A stretch of DNA of 64,000 bases from Paulinella micropora (GCA_019918135.1 WBZZ01005890.1:41001-105000); one strand, 5' to 3'; positions 1-10,734 are shown, counted from the first letter of the stretch. Notes: generated by a model not told the origin, from the letters alone. Made by a program: numbers and translations.

Positions 1-55
1 CACTGCTCAAACACACGCACACACATACACACATACATACATACATACAAACACA

Positions 56-86
<31 letters not shown>

Positions 87-478
87 GTACATGCATGCAT
101 ACATATATGCATGCATACAGCATACATACATACATACATACATACATATCAAAAATACCGTCTTATTGCAGTATCAAGAATAATTTGAAAGTTCGATGAT
201 ATTAATATCACAGAGCATGAATGTTTGCGTGCGTAATTTATGTATGTATGTATAGTATCTACGTACATGCATTCATACGTACACATACATACACATACAT
301 ACACATACATACATACATACATACATACCAAAGGCCACGTCGCACATAGACGGAGGGCATACATGCATACATGCATACATACACACATACACACATACAT
401 ACATACATACATAACATAACATACATACATACGTACATACATACATATATACATATATACATACATACATGCATAGGA
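1..478. repeat. CATA/TACA tetranucleotide microsatellite
   Basis: Nearly pure ACAT/CATA repeats with interruptions at 145-240 and 330-360. Both strands translate into Tyr/Val/Cys/Met-rich frames that reflect the repeat and not genes. Confidence 0.95.
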
Positions 479-789
479 GTACTTGACATTTTATCTCAAG
501 CTTCTGCAGGCGGATTTCTCCGACTTCGTGCTAGAGATGCTCAAGGTCTCACACCTTACACCTCTTTTTTCTTTTTCGCCCTAGTATTTGCTCGTTCCTG
601 TGTCGGTGGTTTCTTAGTTCATTGTGTCGATGTTTGCTGTGTTATGTATTACATGAGAATCATTTTGCCATCCCCCCCCCCCCTCCCCGCTTCTGTTCTT
701 TTCTTTTTGCTGTGTTCTTGGATTATTTATCCATTATGTCGATTCATGATATTCTTTGTCACATGAGAATCATCTTGCTACTTTTCCAG

Positions 790-1402
790 AATAATAGCAC
801 AATCGTTTGGCAAGACCAAGAGCCGCAACAGGAGCAGGGCGAGCAAGAGGGTTGCACCGACAGCGTGGAAAGGGCCATGGAATGTTTGGTGCGGCTTGCC
901 TTGGCCGTGGAGCGTCTAGCTGGCAGGTTCAGTATCACCAACGACATTCAAGTGGCAAAGTCGCTCAACTTTGAGCTTAGCTTTCTTGGTCACGCAGGGC
1001 TATGACGAGCCTGAAGGCACCGTTTGAAAGCCTGCCTGAAGGCACCGTTTGAAAGCTCAAGGCAAGGGCTTTCAAAAGATGAACTCAGTATTGTTGTATC
1101 TCAAATATCGTTTGAGATGAATGAGTTGAAAGTGGGGTCATTTTGTCAGTTGACTTTCGTCAGTCATACTTCACTTGCTTTGGATCTATTGTATTTGTTT
1201 TGCACCAGAGGTCTCTTCCCTTACCATGTGGACCCGCTGCTGAAGCTGCTGGAGGTGTGTCCTCGTCTCCTTATTTCCTACAGTCAACAGTTTTCTGAAA
1301 ACGCTCCAGCCGGCGTGGTGTGTGTTGTGTGCACAGGGTGTGGAACAGAAATGGGAGCAATGGCAGAGCCTTGACCAGGACAGTCGGTGCTCTTCGGAGT
1401 GA
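790..1402 (+). CDS. possible 3' exons of a spliced host gene, product unknown
   Basis: A polypyrimidine tract ending TTTTCCAG precedes 790, and an open, Gln/Glu-rich stretch follows (reading begins NNSTIVWQDQEPQQEQ) to 1005. Two further exon-like blocks have good splice borders: 1209-1254 (PYHVDPLLKLLE, acceptor ACCAG, donor GAG|GTGTGT) and 1337-1402 (GVEQKWEQWQSLDQDSR, acceptor GCACAG, then a stop). The last two join in phase 0. I do not recognise a family. How 790-1005 connects to 1209 is not resolved. The 940-1170 part resembles 56500-56730, so this may be a dispersed repeat that carries coding remnants and not a unique gene. Confidence 0.3.
1009..1055. repeat. short tandem duplication
   Basis: A 21-base block, CTGAAGGCACCGTTTGAAAG with one leading C, occurs at 1010 and again at 1034. 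Confidence 0.85.
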
Positions 1403-1727
1403 GGGCATTAGCGAATTGCGCTGGAAGCGGCGATGCCGAGTGCAGGAAAGTCGCCGCTAAGGTCAAGGTGGCCTCACTATCGCAAAGTTTCGTTCTAATT
1501 GTCAACGTTTTTACATCCCTGCCGAGCGCAGGAAATCCACCGCAGATATCGCAAAATGTTTATTCTAATAGTCAAACTTTTTACATTATTGCTGCTTTCA
1601 TTAGACTGACAAGGACTTTACGTGCTTCATTCGACTTGCCAAGTCTTTCCTATTCTTTTTCTTGTATTGAAGATGCTTTCAGAACTAGCTTCTAGCCTGG
1701 AAACCGTAGGTACCTCATATCTCTTAC
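1403..1727. other. no gene seen
   Basis: Mixed-composition sequence without a convincing frame, splice pattern or repeat. Short open frames here have no compositional support. Confidence 0.5.
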
Positions 1728-2190
1728 TCAAAAGTTGTGACGCTTGAAGACCTGAAGCTCTTTATGTATATCTGTATTAGTTTCGATACAAGAGTTTCGG
1801 CCAGCGACTGGCATGAGAGGCATTCTAAGCATGGTTTTGGAGGCCAGAAAGCCTTTCATAAATATCAGCGCATCGGTGTGTGAGCTGAGAGTCTCGGTGC
1901 TGGAAGTTCGGACATGCATTAAACCCTGACGGAACATCGACTCAAACTGCGAGCCTGTCCACCCGCACACAGCAAAAATGCAGGTGAACCGCGAGCAGGA
2001 GCAACTTCAGACTGCTGTTTTCCTGGTCCCCACCGATACTGTAATTGTGCAGTGATGCCATCGCTCGGAGCTGATGCATTTGTTTTGCATGAGCCCGGCC
2101 TCGCATCAAACTCTCAAGGTGACTGCGAAGCAGACTATATGCAGCTTCGCAGACATAACGATGGGAAAATGTAGCCCTAGGTTTGTTTAG
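1728..2190 (-). pseudogene. coding-like remnant, unknown family
   Basis: Minus-strand reading gives two adjacent coding-like blocks in different frames. The first (about 2190-1945) contains MHQLRAMASLHNYSIGG followed by a Leu-rich stretch. The second (1970-1728) contains CGWTGSQFESMFRQGLMH and ends in a stop after VFKRHNF. Codon choice and amino-acid mix look like protein, but the frame changes between the blocks with no obvious intron. The GWTGSQFESMFR stretch vaguely recalls the region after the second Asp of DDE transposases (PGS-D-R-VFR type), but this is too weak to assign. Confidence 0.25.
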
Positions 2191-2666
2191 GGCAAAAAAA
2201 TAAAATGGAGGCAGGTCTTGTTTGTTGCTACCTCCGAACACATTCGATGTCTCACGGTAAGCAATGAACACATCCAAAATCAGAACAAAGAAAACGAGAA
2301 AGATTCTAGAGAAAAAAAAATAATATGTGTGTTTTCAGTCGTTTTCACGAAGCCACTTTCCCAGACAACTCAGGGTCGGTGGCTTTCTCCACTCTTGTTT
2401 GCATAAAGCTACACACACCCATATCTCGTGTTCCCATACATATGAAAGTTCTGACAACTTTCAACAGTACTAGTAATCTCTTTCTCGCAGCACTTGCAAC
2501 AGCTCAGCCACACTGATTCGTTTATCAAAGACTGCCTCCATTTTATCCAAACCCTCTACCCAATCATCATTTTTTCCACCTTTCTGCTGTATCAGGTCAA
2601 CTTAATGACAGCCTGAACCCATTTAGTTGAAGTTGAAAAATTTTACCGTAATACCTATTTACTTAT

Positions 2667-2688
2667 GTGAACCGGCCGGCCGGTTCAC
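2667..2688. other. perfect 22-base palindrome
   Basis: GTGAACCGGCC followed by its exact reverse complement, with no loop, in otherwise AT-rich sequence. It could be a protein-binding site or the tip of an old inverted repeat; no longer flanking arms are visible. Confidence 0.8.
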
Positions 2689-2825
2689 TCACATCATGGT
2701 GGAGGGTGTCGTAAATTTCTCAACCTGAGTCTCTCTAGCGCAGTCCCTGTCTTCCTGCAATCATTTTCTCGCATCCAAACGCTTGAATTCACAAGCGTCT
2801 TTCTGCTTTTTCTCTCTGCCAACAA

Positions 2826-3215
2826 ATGTTCTCAACGCTGAGACCGCTTCCAAGTCTGGGCAAGGAATGGAAATGGTTTTCTGTTCATGAGGTGCTTCCT
2901 GATGCTAAGCTTTGGGTTCAGCGCGCTCAATCTGACATTCTTTCTTTCTCTATTGGATATCTTCTCCACCTCTCGACTAACAAAATTCGTGGTTTGGGTT
3001 TCGAACCTGATACTGCTGCAAGATTGAGTTGCATTTTTGAAACGCAAAAAGCTGAGAACTCACCCCTCCTCGAGACCCCTTATGACCCTGCTCCTTACAT
3101 CAAGTTCACATTGTCTTTAGGAGTAGGATCTGTGCATCCCCCTTTTTCGCAAGCTCTTCAAAATCCTCCCATGGGTCGGTCGGCTTTTCTTCCAACTTCG
3201 GGATGTACACATTAG
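2826..3215 (+). CDS. hypothetical protein, 129 aa
   Basis: Open from an ATG. The translation is not low-complexity (for example KIRGLGFEPDTAARLSC near residues 58-74) but matches no family I know. No neighbouring exons or promoter signals were identified. It could be a chance frame. Confidence 0.2.
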   Translation: MFSTLRPLPSLGKEWKWFSVHEVLPDAKLWVQRAQSDILSFSIGYLLHLSTNKIRGLGFEPDTAARLSCIFETQKAENSPLLETPYDPAPYIKFTLSLGVGSVHPPFSQALQNPPMGRSAFLPTSGCTH

Positions 3216-3409
3216 CGTACACACAGGCTCTATATTGTGGGGAAGGTCGCGATGGCTTGGTGAGGTGCTCATCGTACGGTATTGGAGGCCGGTGGTATCA
3301 GTGTGACCTGAGCCCTGCCGCCATATAGGTGTTTTCGTGGGTCTGTTTCCGGGTTGAGGATAGGAAACTCAGATTCATGTCTTCCACGTTCATATTTAAT
3401 AATATCATG

Positions 3410-3616
3410 TCACAGTATGAGCTGTGCATCCATCATCTTGAGGTCGGGTTTACCTAACACAATGGTGCCTGGGAAGTCCGGGACTACCAGGACATGTATG
3501 GTGTAAGACATTCTGGATGGGAATTCGATTGTCAACGGCACGCGCACTATTATCGCGCTCCGTTCGTCGTTGGCACCCCGGATGAACCCGAGTGAGCCTG
3601 TCTTACTAAAATCGAA
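3410..3616 (-). pseudogene. retropepsin-like fragment of an old retroelement
   Basis: The minus strand reads through a short stretch resembling the second half of a retroelement aspartic protease: a beta-rich segment followed by VLVVPDFPGTIVLGKPDL, where the I-V-L-G pattern matches the conserved ILG of retropepsins. No Asp-Ser/Thr-Gly triad is seen upstream and no reverse transcriptase adjoins it. I treat it as an isolated relic, probably LTR-type. Confidence 0.3.
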
Positions 3617-4360
3617 CAGTCATACATATTCTAGATATATATATTTGTCTATGAAACGCCGTCCCACGGCCGCAAACTATATCTGTACATGTGCCATGCT
3701 ATCGATATCGTTGCAGGTGTCTAGGTGGCAGTTGAGTTCTTTCCAGTATAGCTTGTTGTAACTCAATGTCCCGTGCCTCCGGATCCGCTGGCGGAAGATC
3801 TATCGGCTCGGCTCGGGTTGTTAGGGTCTGCTTCAACTCCGCATCGCGATCGGCAAACTGTCGCGCTTGCAATTTTGGACTGCGGCATGCGTAGTCGTAC
3901 CGATTTTGTCAGAGTCGTGCAGTGGAGTAAGCACTATTTAACTATCTGATTACCGCCGGAGCGATGACTTTGTCGCCACCTGGCAAGTGGTGGGCAGGAC
4001 AGTTGTAGTTGCCACCTGGAAGCTTAAGTGTGATATCGATGTGGTGTAATTGTGTAATCGATCGCGACTGGCCATAGCGATGGATAGCTTTTGTCAGTTA
4101 TACTCAAAAGATATTATTTAATGCAAGCAGGTGTATTTATAAATCCAATTCCAAGCACTCTGAAAATAAACTAATCTTCCTCTGCAAAAGAGAGGAAACC
4201 AGTATGGCTTGGACCTGCCAACGTACGGCAATTCGGGGGAAAAAATATCTGGAATGTATTAAAATTTTCTGTTTTACCCGTGGTAAACGTGAAAAAACGT
4301 TATGAAAGCAGTTTCAGCTATCGAAAAACAGTGCAGCCGCTTGCAATTGTGGCTCGAGCA
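3617..4360. other. no gene seen
   Basis: Mixed composition without a convincing coding frame. It may include more of the decayed retroelement seen at 3410-3616. Confidence 0.4.
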
Positions 4361-4531
4361 GGTGATTTTTATGACATATTTTTTGGAATTGATGTCGTTC
4401 AACATACTACAAGTATCGGTGGAAACGAGAAGGAAAGTCTTGAACCGGTCCGGAGGCACGAAAACGTTCAGGCAAAATTAAAACAATGAAACAAAACGAT
4501 CAATTTACTATGAAAAACGTACTTTCGAAAA

Positions 4532-7500
4532 ATATGACATATTCAAGTTCCAAAACAGTGCCTGAATACATGTGCATGACTGGGTAGCAGCGGGAAGAGG
4601 GGCGGCGGCATGGCTCAGCACCATGACATGCCAACCGTTGTGGCACTCTTCGGAGCAGAAGAAACCCTCCGCGCGCAAGCCATCATCCTTGTCGCAATCG
4701 CCGTGTAATCGCATTGATCGTACTCATCACTGCCATCTTTCAGCTTGGCGCCGGACTTCCACCATCTTTTGTGCACAGTGCTGTTGCATTTCTGGCAAAT
4801 GTCATTGTCAAACTCCCGCACGTCAAACGTGATCTCGCACACACAGCACTTGGCTTGGACAGAAGACTTTTTCCCTCCAATGTAATCTTTCTTGTGAAGG
4901 GTGGCGTCGACCTCCCCGTCGTCATCGTGTTCCGAGTCTTCTTCTTGTTCCTCCTCCTTTCCCTCAGGGAGCTCTCCTTCAACAGCTGCTTTGGGCGGCC
5001 TGCCCTTTTGGGAAACAGGCTCCAGAAACTGCGGATGCGATCCTTGGCGTTTTGAACCTGACCAGCATCGATGTCCAAGCCGGTGACGATCATGTTGGCC
5101 TGAAGGGCGCCGATGACCTCCGAGCCAGAGCCCATGCAAGCAACCAACACCTTGCTCTGCGGGGGAAGAACATCAGAGAGGATTCGTTTGGACAACTCCG
5201 TGGGTTTTTCAAAAGCGTTGGCTCGTTGCTCCGGTTGCCCAATAACTTTCTGTTTTTGGTTGGGACAGGAACAGTGTACAGGTTGCGACGATCCAGCGGG
5301 TTCCTGGCGAGATTGAGCGTAAATGCATTCTGGGACGGGTAGAACGAAACCATGACGCACTCCACTGCCTTGATCCACTTCTGCACGTGTCCCTGGTAGT
5401 TGTGTTTCTCCTTGCACCAGAACACAGGCTCGATTGCGCCGTAGCCACACTGCTGCAAAGCTTCCACCAAGAGGTAGTACTGGGACAGATGGTGATGGAA
5501 AACGACGGCGCACTTGTTAGCATTGCCGACAACACCGAACTGGTTTAGCAATTTGATGACCTTGTCCTTGTTGATTTCAACAGTGTCAGAAACAAGATCG
5601 GAAATGTTGTAAGGAAGGTCAGCGTAAAGCAGGTCTGGAACAAACAAAACACAAACAGAAGTTCGAAGACAAGAAAAAAAATATTGTATATTTTCAATTG
5701 ATGGAAAAGTAAGGGAGACCAAAATTGCCATGCACGAGATCAGTGTTCTGCGCCATGTTGAACATGTCTTGGACGAGAATCGTAGCGTTGCCGAAATGGA
5801 TCTGCTGATCTTCAGAGAGGGTACCTGTCAAAAAAACGGAAAAAATGATATATTTCAAAACAAAGTCTTCACGAGCATGAAACAAGAGGTCTCAGAACCT
5901 GTGGCTGTTCAACTTCTTCGCCGGACACACGTTTGAGTGCTGCCTGGATCCAGTGCTTCACGTAAGCTTCCAGGTTGTCCGGGAGAGCGGTCCTTCTTTT
6001 TCTACAGGTAGAGGATATCCACAGTGCGAGCAAGGATTTTCCTGCCTTCTTCGTCGTCAAGCTGGGGGACGAAGTCAATGAGGCCATCCTTCCACGTCTT
6101 GCGGACGTAAAAGCGGTCGATTTCAAACCCCCCCTTTTGTCAGCAAGGTCCAGGATCGTGTCTTGCAGCGACATGAGGCAGACGTACTTCTTCTGCCCCA
6201 GAAAAACCTCTTCATGGTTTGCTTCACTTCGCCTGCCTTGCCTTCTTTGAGGTCCTCAATCAATTGTTGCATTTCTTCCACTAGACCGGGCTTGTCCTTG
6301 CGGATGTTGTGAAGTTCGTTGATGCTTTCGATGATTGCCTGGTTCTTAGGCATGTCAGAATGAACGCCACCAGGGGAAAGAAGCTTCAACCAGCACTTCC
6401 AAAGATCACCGGTGTTCGAAGAGACGTAAGTCCACATGGAACCGAAAGTCGGCAAGGGGATTTATGAGAAAGGGCGAAGTCCTTCTTCCATGTGGTCAGA
6501 AACTTGTTGACGGCAGACTCCTTCTGGTCCCTGAGACGAGCCACTCCAGCGTAACCTTGATCGTGCGCAGCAATGCAGTTTTCGCCGCCGAATGTGTTTT
6601 TACGGTGGAGGTCAGCAACAGTGATCTCGAAGGCGCCAAGAAAACTGACGGATGCACGACCTGCATCGTTCCAACGAACGAAACGAAGAGCTTCCAGGTG
6701 AATGACCTGGAATTTCGAGTTCTGAGGTTCTTCTTTGTAAATTTGCTGAATTGCATGGCTGGAATGAAGACCAACGATCGCCTGCAGGGGAAACTTCCCG
6801 TCCTGGATGGCCCTGCGCAGAAAGTTCTTGATCTTGCCCTGGCCCTCGACTGGCAGGCTCGTGAAGTCCATCTTGGGCCTTTCCTTTCTACAAGCCCAGC
6901 CGAAGTCCACAAAGCCTGAAATTCTTTCAAGGCTCTTTCGTCAACGAAAGGAGGGGATTCCAAGAGAGGATTGTCGGCATCGTCCAGCCCCAGCGTTCCG
7001 GGATTGACCTGATCGCGCGGATCTTTGATCCAACCCACCCACTGGATCTTCCTGTTGGGATCCAGAGACTTTTTAAAATTGTCGGCGAGTTGCTTGAGAT
7101 GGTCTGGGTCGAGTAAACGATCACTCACAGCCCTGTGGGGTTGGGTAGCGATGGCGTCCGGAATGGCCTCCACGTTTTTGTAAGTGATGCTGGCAAGGGC
7201 TTTGGTGGCTTCCTTCATCTTCAGTCTGGTGTCTGCACAGAACAACCAACCAAAAAATATGACATATTTTTCAACAAAAGAACAAAAGAAAGGGGGCTGA
7301 CCCTTGATGTACTCATTCTTCTCAGCTTTCTGCTTGTCAGCCTCGGAGACATTCTTGCCTACGCCCTTTTCCCCTTCATCTTGCGCTTCTTCTCGGCTGG
7401 TTCGGACCCTTCCGGCGAGGCCTCAGGTTTGCGCTTTCCAGTTGGATCAGGTGTGGAGGCTGAAGAAGACGACGCCGGAGACAGGGGAACCTGGGGTGCG

Positions 7501-8880
7501 GGAGAAGACGACGAGGATGAAGACGCTATCGCGGCAGTGGCGGAGGAGCGCGTGGCCAGAGGCGTTATGGGTCCAACCGCAGTCTTGGGCTACTTTTTGG
7601 TCGAGGGGATGGTTCGCAGTGGAGTGGATGTTGAGGAACTGCTCGATGAAGAGCTCGAAGAACTACTCCACGAAGAACCCGAAGGCTGAGTGGCAGCAGG
7701 GGCTAAAGATGCGAGGCTTTGGGTCCTGCCTGCAGTTAGCTGAGCAGAAAGACGACGAGCAGCGGCACTGTCGGCGGGTGCAAGTGTTCCTCTTCGGTTT
7801 CGGCTCCCACAACCTCAGTAACTGCAACTGTTACACTGCTCCGAGAACTCGCGGCGCGGGATGCAGAACGAACAAGAGAATTGTTGGGATGGAAAACAGA
7901 GCCAGGATCAGCCGGGGAAACCTGCAAATCAGTGATGGGCTGCTTGGCCTCCTCCTTGGAAGCATCCTAAGTTGAAAAATGTAGCATATTTTCAACACGA
8001 GACAATGATGAGGTCGTGGTTGAAGATGTGTCTCTCTGGTGAAAATATGATATTTTTTGGACACGGACAAACAAAAACGAAGTGGAGCAAAGAATCGTGA
8101 GACATTGAAGCTCACAAGAAAAATATTGCATATTTTTGTTTGAAGACCTCAGCCTCTTCATTCATCTTTTCTTGAAATTGTTTGAGGTAAGCGTTCGCAG
8201 CCCCTACACCCAGGAGCAAAAACAAACAATTATAGTGACCCAAATCCAAAAAAACAGTTCGGGCAAGCATGGCCGCCATGAACTCACAGCCCATAATTGA
8301 AACTTATTCAAATTCAAGAAACAACTACAACAACAGACACAAAGCAACAACAAACAACTAGAACAAAGGAGAGAGCTTGCTGACTTGTAGGAGCTGCCAC
8401 CCTTGGGCCTTTGGACAACATGTCGTACAGCTTCTCGTCCCAGGTCACACCCTCCTCAGGCCAGCTCACAAAGTAAGCTGTCGTCAGGCACAGTTCATCC
8501 AGCAAGGCAAACGTTTTGAAGTCTCCACCTTCCTCTTTGCTTTCGTCCTTGACCCACACCTGGATGTGCCAAAGTCGAGGGTTGTAGTTGTAACTACTAG
8601 CACCTTTTGGCTTAAACGCAAACCTCCACACAAAACCGAGATCGACAGAGCTCTCGACTTGATCCGTGTGCTCAGTCCCATGCTCTCCTCCTGGGGACCA
8701 AACTCCAGGTCAGAGACAATGAGCTTCAACTCAGGTGTGATCCACCATTTGTAGGTGATGTAAGACTTGTCAATAGAGGGACCACCCATGATGTAGTGTT
8801 CGGAAAGCGATTTTGAGAGTGCAACAATCTGGACACCTGAAAAAAAGCGGTCAACTTGACCGGAAGCGGTCACGAAGAAA
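4532..8880 (-). CDS. spliced gene: DNA methyltransferase (N6_N4_Mtase type) with ParB-like region and zinc finger
   Basis: Read on the minus strand from about 8880 downwards. Parts in order: an N-terminal unknown region (8870-8390, including KSYITYKWWITPELKLIVSD and PRLWHIQVWVKDESKEEGGD); a small exon 8204-8139 (AYLKQFQEKMNEEAE); a Ser/Pro-rich linker with a bipartite basic cluster (KRKPEASPEGSEPAEKKRK, about 7450-7380), likely nuclear localisation; a ParB-like region (7232-6490); a connecting segment; the methyltransferase (about 5905-5085); and a Cys-rich zinc finger (4860-4615). Introns are short with GT-AG ends, for example 7233-7301 and 5825-5898, and most contain the AATAT-ATATT motif. 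At least five changes of frame that introns do not explain lie between conserved blocks, so the copy is either decaying or carries sequencing indels. The predicted role is nuclear DNA methylation. A ParB-like domain fused or adjacent to an N6/N4 methyltransferase is well known in phages and mobile elements, so it may derive from one. Confidence 0.6.
4600..4870 (-). other. C-terminal Cys-rich zinc finger of the methyltransferase gene
   Basis: CCVCEITFDVREFDNDICQK begins the block, followed by CNSTVHKRWW, YDQC and, in another frame, FFCSEECHNGWH. The spacing of C-x2-C, C-x2-C-x4-H and C-x3-C-H pairs resembles PHD/RING-like or treble-clef zinc fingers. It would give the enzyme a protein- or chromatin-binding end. 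The last exon runs into a 3' region containing another AATATGACATATT motif at 4527-4546. Confidence 0.5.
5085..5905 (-). other. methyltransferase catalytic domain (motif IV before motif I)
   Basis: The catalytic motif IV appears as ADLPYN (about 5607-5622), shortly after an intron. It is followed by VIKLLNQFGVV, VVFHHHLSQYYLLVEAL and PVFWCKEKHNYQGHVQ, a Trp/Lys/His pattern usual in this family. Then comes FEKPTELSKRIL (about 5165-5205), equivalent to the family's KP-x-L motif. Last is VLVACMGSGSEVIGAL (about 5100-5150), the SAM-binding motif I, with an acidic TGLDID after it. The order IV, then KP-x-L, then I is that of the beta-type N6-adenine/N4-cytosine enzymes (PF01555). All three catalytic signatures are present, so the domain could once have been active. 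Confidence 0.7.
5825..5898 (-). other. intron (74 bases) in the methyltransferase gene
   Basis: The donor follows a CCACAG exon end (GTTCTGAG) and the acceptor is TTTTTTTGACAG. It carries AAATATATCATTTTTT near the 3' end. Removing it joins the VEQPQ exon to the GTLSEDQQIHFGNATILV exon. Confidence 0.55.
6390..7232 (-). other. ParB-like region of the methyltransferase gene
   Basis: Contains VSDRLLDPDHLKQLADNF, IQWVGWIKDPRDQVNPGTL and, after a frame change, FPLQAIVGLHSSHAIQQIY. The last resembles the G-x-HR-x-x-A segment of ParB/sulfiredoxin-like domains, though the Arg is replaced. The following EALRFVRWNDAG and the helical LRDQKESAVNKFLTTWKKD fit a ParB-like fold with a helical tail. This is inference from short motifs; a profile search would decide. 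Confidence 0.4.
7233..7301 (-). other. intron (69 bases) in the methyltransferase gene
   Basis: The donor is GTCAGCC and the acceptor TTCTGTGCAG. Its centre is the near-perfect palindrome AAAAATATGTCATATTTTT. The upstream exon ends KNEYIK and the downstream exon starts DTRLKMKEATKAL. Confidence 0.6.
7968..8138 (-). other. intron region holding three copies of the AATAT-ATATT motif
   Basis: Lies between exon 8204-8139 (AYLKQFQEKMNEEAE) and exon 7967-7924 (DASKEEAKQPITDLQ). The acceptor is TTTCAACTTAG. Motif copies lie at 8119-8139, 8041-8060 and 7975-7993. It is longer than neighbouring introns, so it could be two introns flanking a very short exon. Confidence 0.5.
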
Positions 8881-9290
8881 AAAAAATTAAGTTAGGCCTG
8901 AAAACATTTTTTTTTTTTTTGATAGGACGGAAAGTCACCCTCATATGGTGAAATGCAATCAAAAATGGCAAACAGACAAAGTCCGGCCACTCGTCCCCAA
9001 AAACTGACGTCCGAAACCGGTTTTTGTGCTTTGGTGGCACCGAGTGTCGGCTCAAACCGGCTCACTTGCGGAAATATAGCATATTTTTTTCTGAGACATA
9101 TTCATTTGAAAGTGATTTTTTTACCCTTTTTTCCGGACGGATTTGTTTGAAAGGGTCCAGTGTCGGAATATGCTATATTTCTGTTTTCCGACAACCTTTG
9201 TAAAACCATTCTCGCTACTTCTGTTTTTTTGTTGACAATATCAGGTTCTCAAGCGAGGTTACCTGTCTGCGCTGAGAAGCCACTACGTTA

Positions 9291-9677
9291 AGTGGCAAAA
9301 TCGATTCAGAGCACTCCTTTTGTTCCTGATTGCAACACGTTCGAAGAAGAAGACCTGAAAATCAAGAAAGCTTTCTCCAGTAAGTTGCCTGTAGCACTTT
9401 GAATGCATTTTGTTTCTTTTGTGGTCACTCGTGGTCAGGCAATTTCATGGGTTTTGGCTTCGAGGCTTGGGTGAAAATGTTCGCGCCTGACAGACTTTAC
9501 AGACTTTGGCACAAGTTAGCGCATGTTAGGCATCCGAAGGGTCAGTTTCGCAAAATTCAAGAACAAGACGCCCAAATTCTTGTGTCGGAGGGCAGACAAG
9601 CGTTTTCGTGCCTCCTTCTTTTCGTCATGCTTCAACAGGGTCAGCGTTTTCTCCAGTGGGAGCTTGACGTGCCTTGA
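9291..9677 (+). CDS. two exons of an unrecognised spliced gene
   Basis: The first exon (about 9291-9379) reads VAKSIQSTPFVPDCNTFEEE and on to KIKKAFS. A 59-base intron follows (9380-9438, donor GTAAGT, acceptor GGTCAG). The frame then continues as SNFMGFGFEAWVKMFAPDRL, YRLWHKLAHVRHPKGQ and on to a stop at 9677. The splice signals are good and the joined frame is open. The Trp/Phe-rich AWVKMFAPDRLYRLWHKL distantly resembles IWREFKRKIFGPLWYELF at 11480-11540, so both may belong to one gene family, possibly a mobile element. Function unknown. Confidence 0.4.
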
Positions 9678-9849
9678 ACTCAAGCATTGAGGGCTAAGCA
9701 GGGAAGGACTAGATGTTTTGTCATCGTTTGGAAGAGTGATTCCGATCAGGAGCTTTGATCGCCGCCGCAAAATTCGCCTTCAGGAAATCAAGACATCTCT
9801 AAGGTTCTTTCCTTCCCCCCTCCGTTACGCCTGGTTGATCATCAACTGT

Positions 9850-10135
9850 TCTGGAAAATAATATTATGCAATATTTTTTGTCTTTTCAAAATTTTACCTT
9901 GCTTGTAGTTTTTAGAGTGTGTAGTTACCAAAAATATGAAATATTTTTCTTATCTGAAATGTTTTCCGCAACCCACAAGTACAATTCCTTTCATTACTTG
10001 TACTTTAACTCTTGCAAAATCCTCGGTGTGCCTAATCACAGAAAACTCGGTTCTCTGCGGATGAGCTGTTTTTTGCTAGTTCTCTATGACGTTTTTGGAT
10101 AAAAGACTGTCCAAAAACTTTGTAGATAACTCACC
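9850..10135. other. spacer with two AATAT-ATATT motifs
   Basis: Motifs at 9855-9880 and 9929-9953; the rest is AT-rich without a supported gene. By analogy with the neighbours the motifs may mark introns, but exon borders could not be fixed. Confidence 0.35.
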
Positions 10136-10640
10136 GCTGTCTACGGTGGTTACTAGTTCTTGCTCTTTTGCCTTTTGAACAAGTTTTAACGGCAAAAGAG
10201 CACACAACTCAAACTCTTGCTGGTAGTCTTCTGTTTCATGTTCGTCGAATTAGACAGACATGTTCCAGAAGAGCAATTCTGCTGATCTCAAGATAATTGA
10301 GATCCGATTACTGTATTTGGATGTCAATGCTCTTGAGAATTTCTCTGGTGAAACTTGTTTTTCATTTGAGGGAGGATTCTGGCAAGAAATTACAAATTTC
10401 TTCTGCGTTAAAATCTCTTGCTACGATTCTTCATCTGACCCCTACGGTCGTTACTGGTTCTTGCTTTTCTGCGCTTTCCAGAGCAGAGTAAGCGCAAAAG
10501 AGCGCCAACCCTGGTGAAGCTTGTTTCTCATTTAGCGGAGGGTGTTGGCATGAAATTACAAATTTCTTCCGCTGTAAAATTTCATTCCAATGTTCTTCTT
10601 CTGACCCTGGAAGCTTCGTTACTTGTTTCTTCCATTCTTC
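10136..10640 (+). repeat. diverged tandem repeat, two to three copies of about 166 bases
   Basis: A block beginning GAAACTTGTTTTTCATTTGA at 10349 recurs at 10515 (GAAGCTTGTTTCTCATTTAG), with the shared core GAAATTACAAATTTCTTC. The end of the first copy (GTTACTGGTTCTTGC...GCAAAAGAGC) also recurs upstream at about 10146-10203. The translated plus strand shows a repeated Cys-Phe-Ser-x-x-Gly-Gly-x-Trp-x-Glu-Ile-Thr-Asn-Phe-Phe pattern, so this could be a protein repeat. The minus strand is open too. Confidence 0.55.
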
Positions 10641-10691
10641 CCTGTCCAGAGGGACCAGGCGGAGTGGAAGAGCCACTCAAATTGGTTGCGC

Positions 10692-10693
<2 letters not shown>

Positions 10694-10734
<41 letters not shown>

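Noticed and set aside
149-489. Tyr-Val-Cys-Met frames at the left end
   Set aside because: Translations of the CATA repeat.
1728-2190. A Harbinger- or other DDE-transposase assignment
   Set aside because: Only one short GWTGS-like stretch is suggestive; no catalytic triad could be placed.
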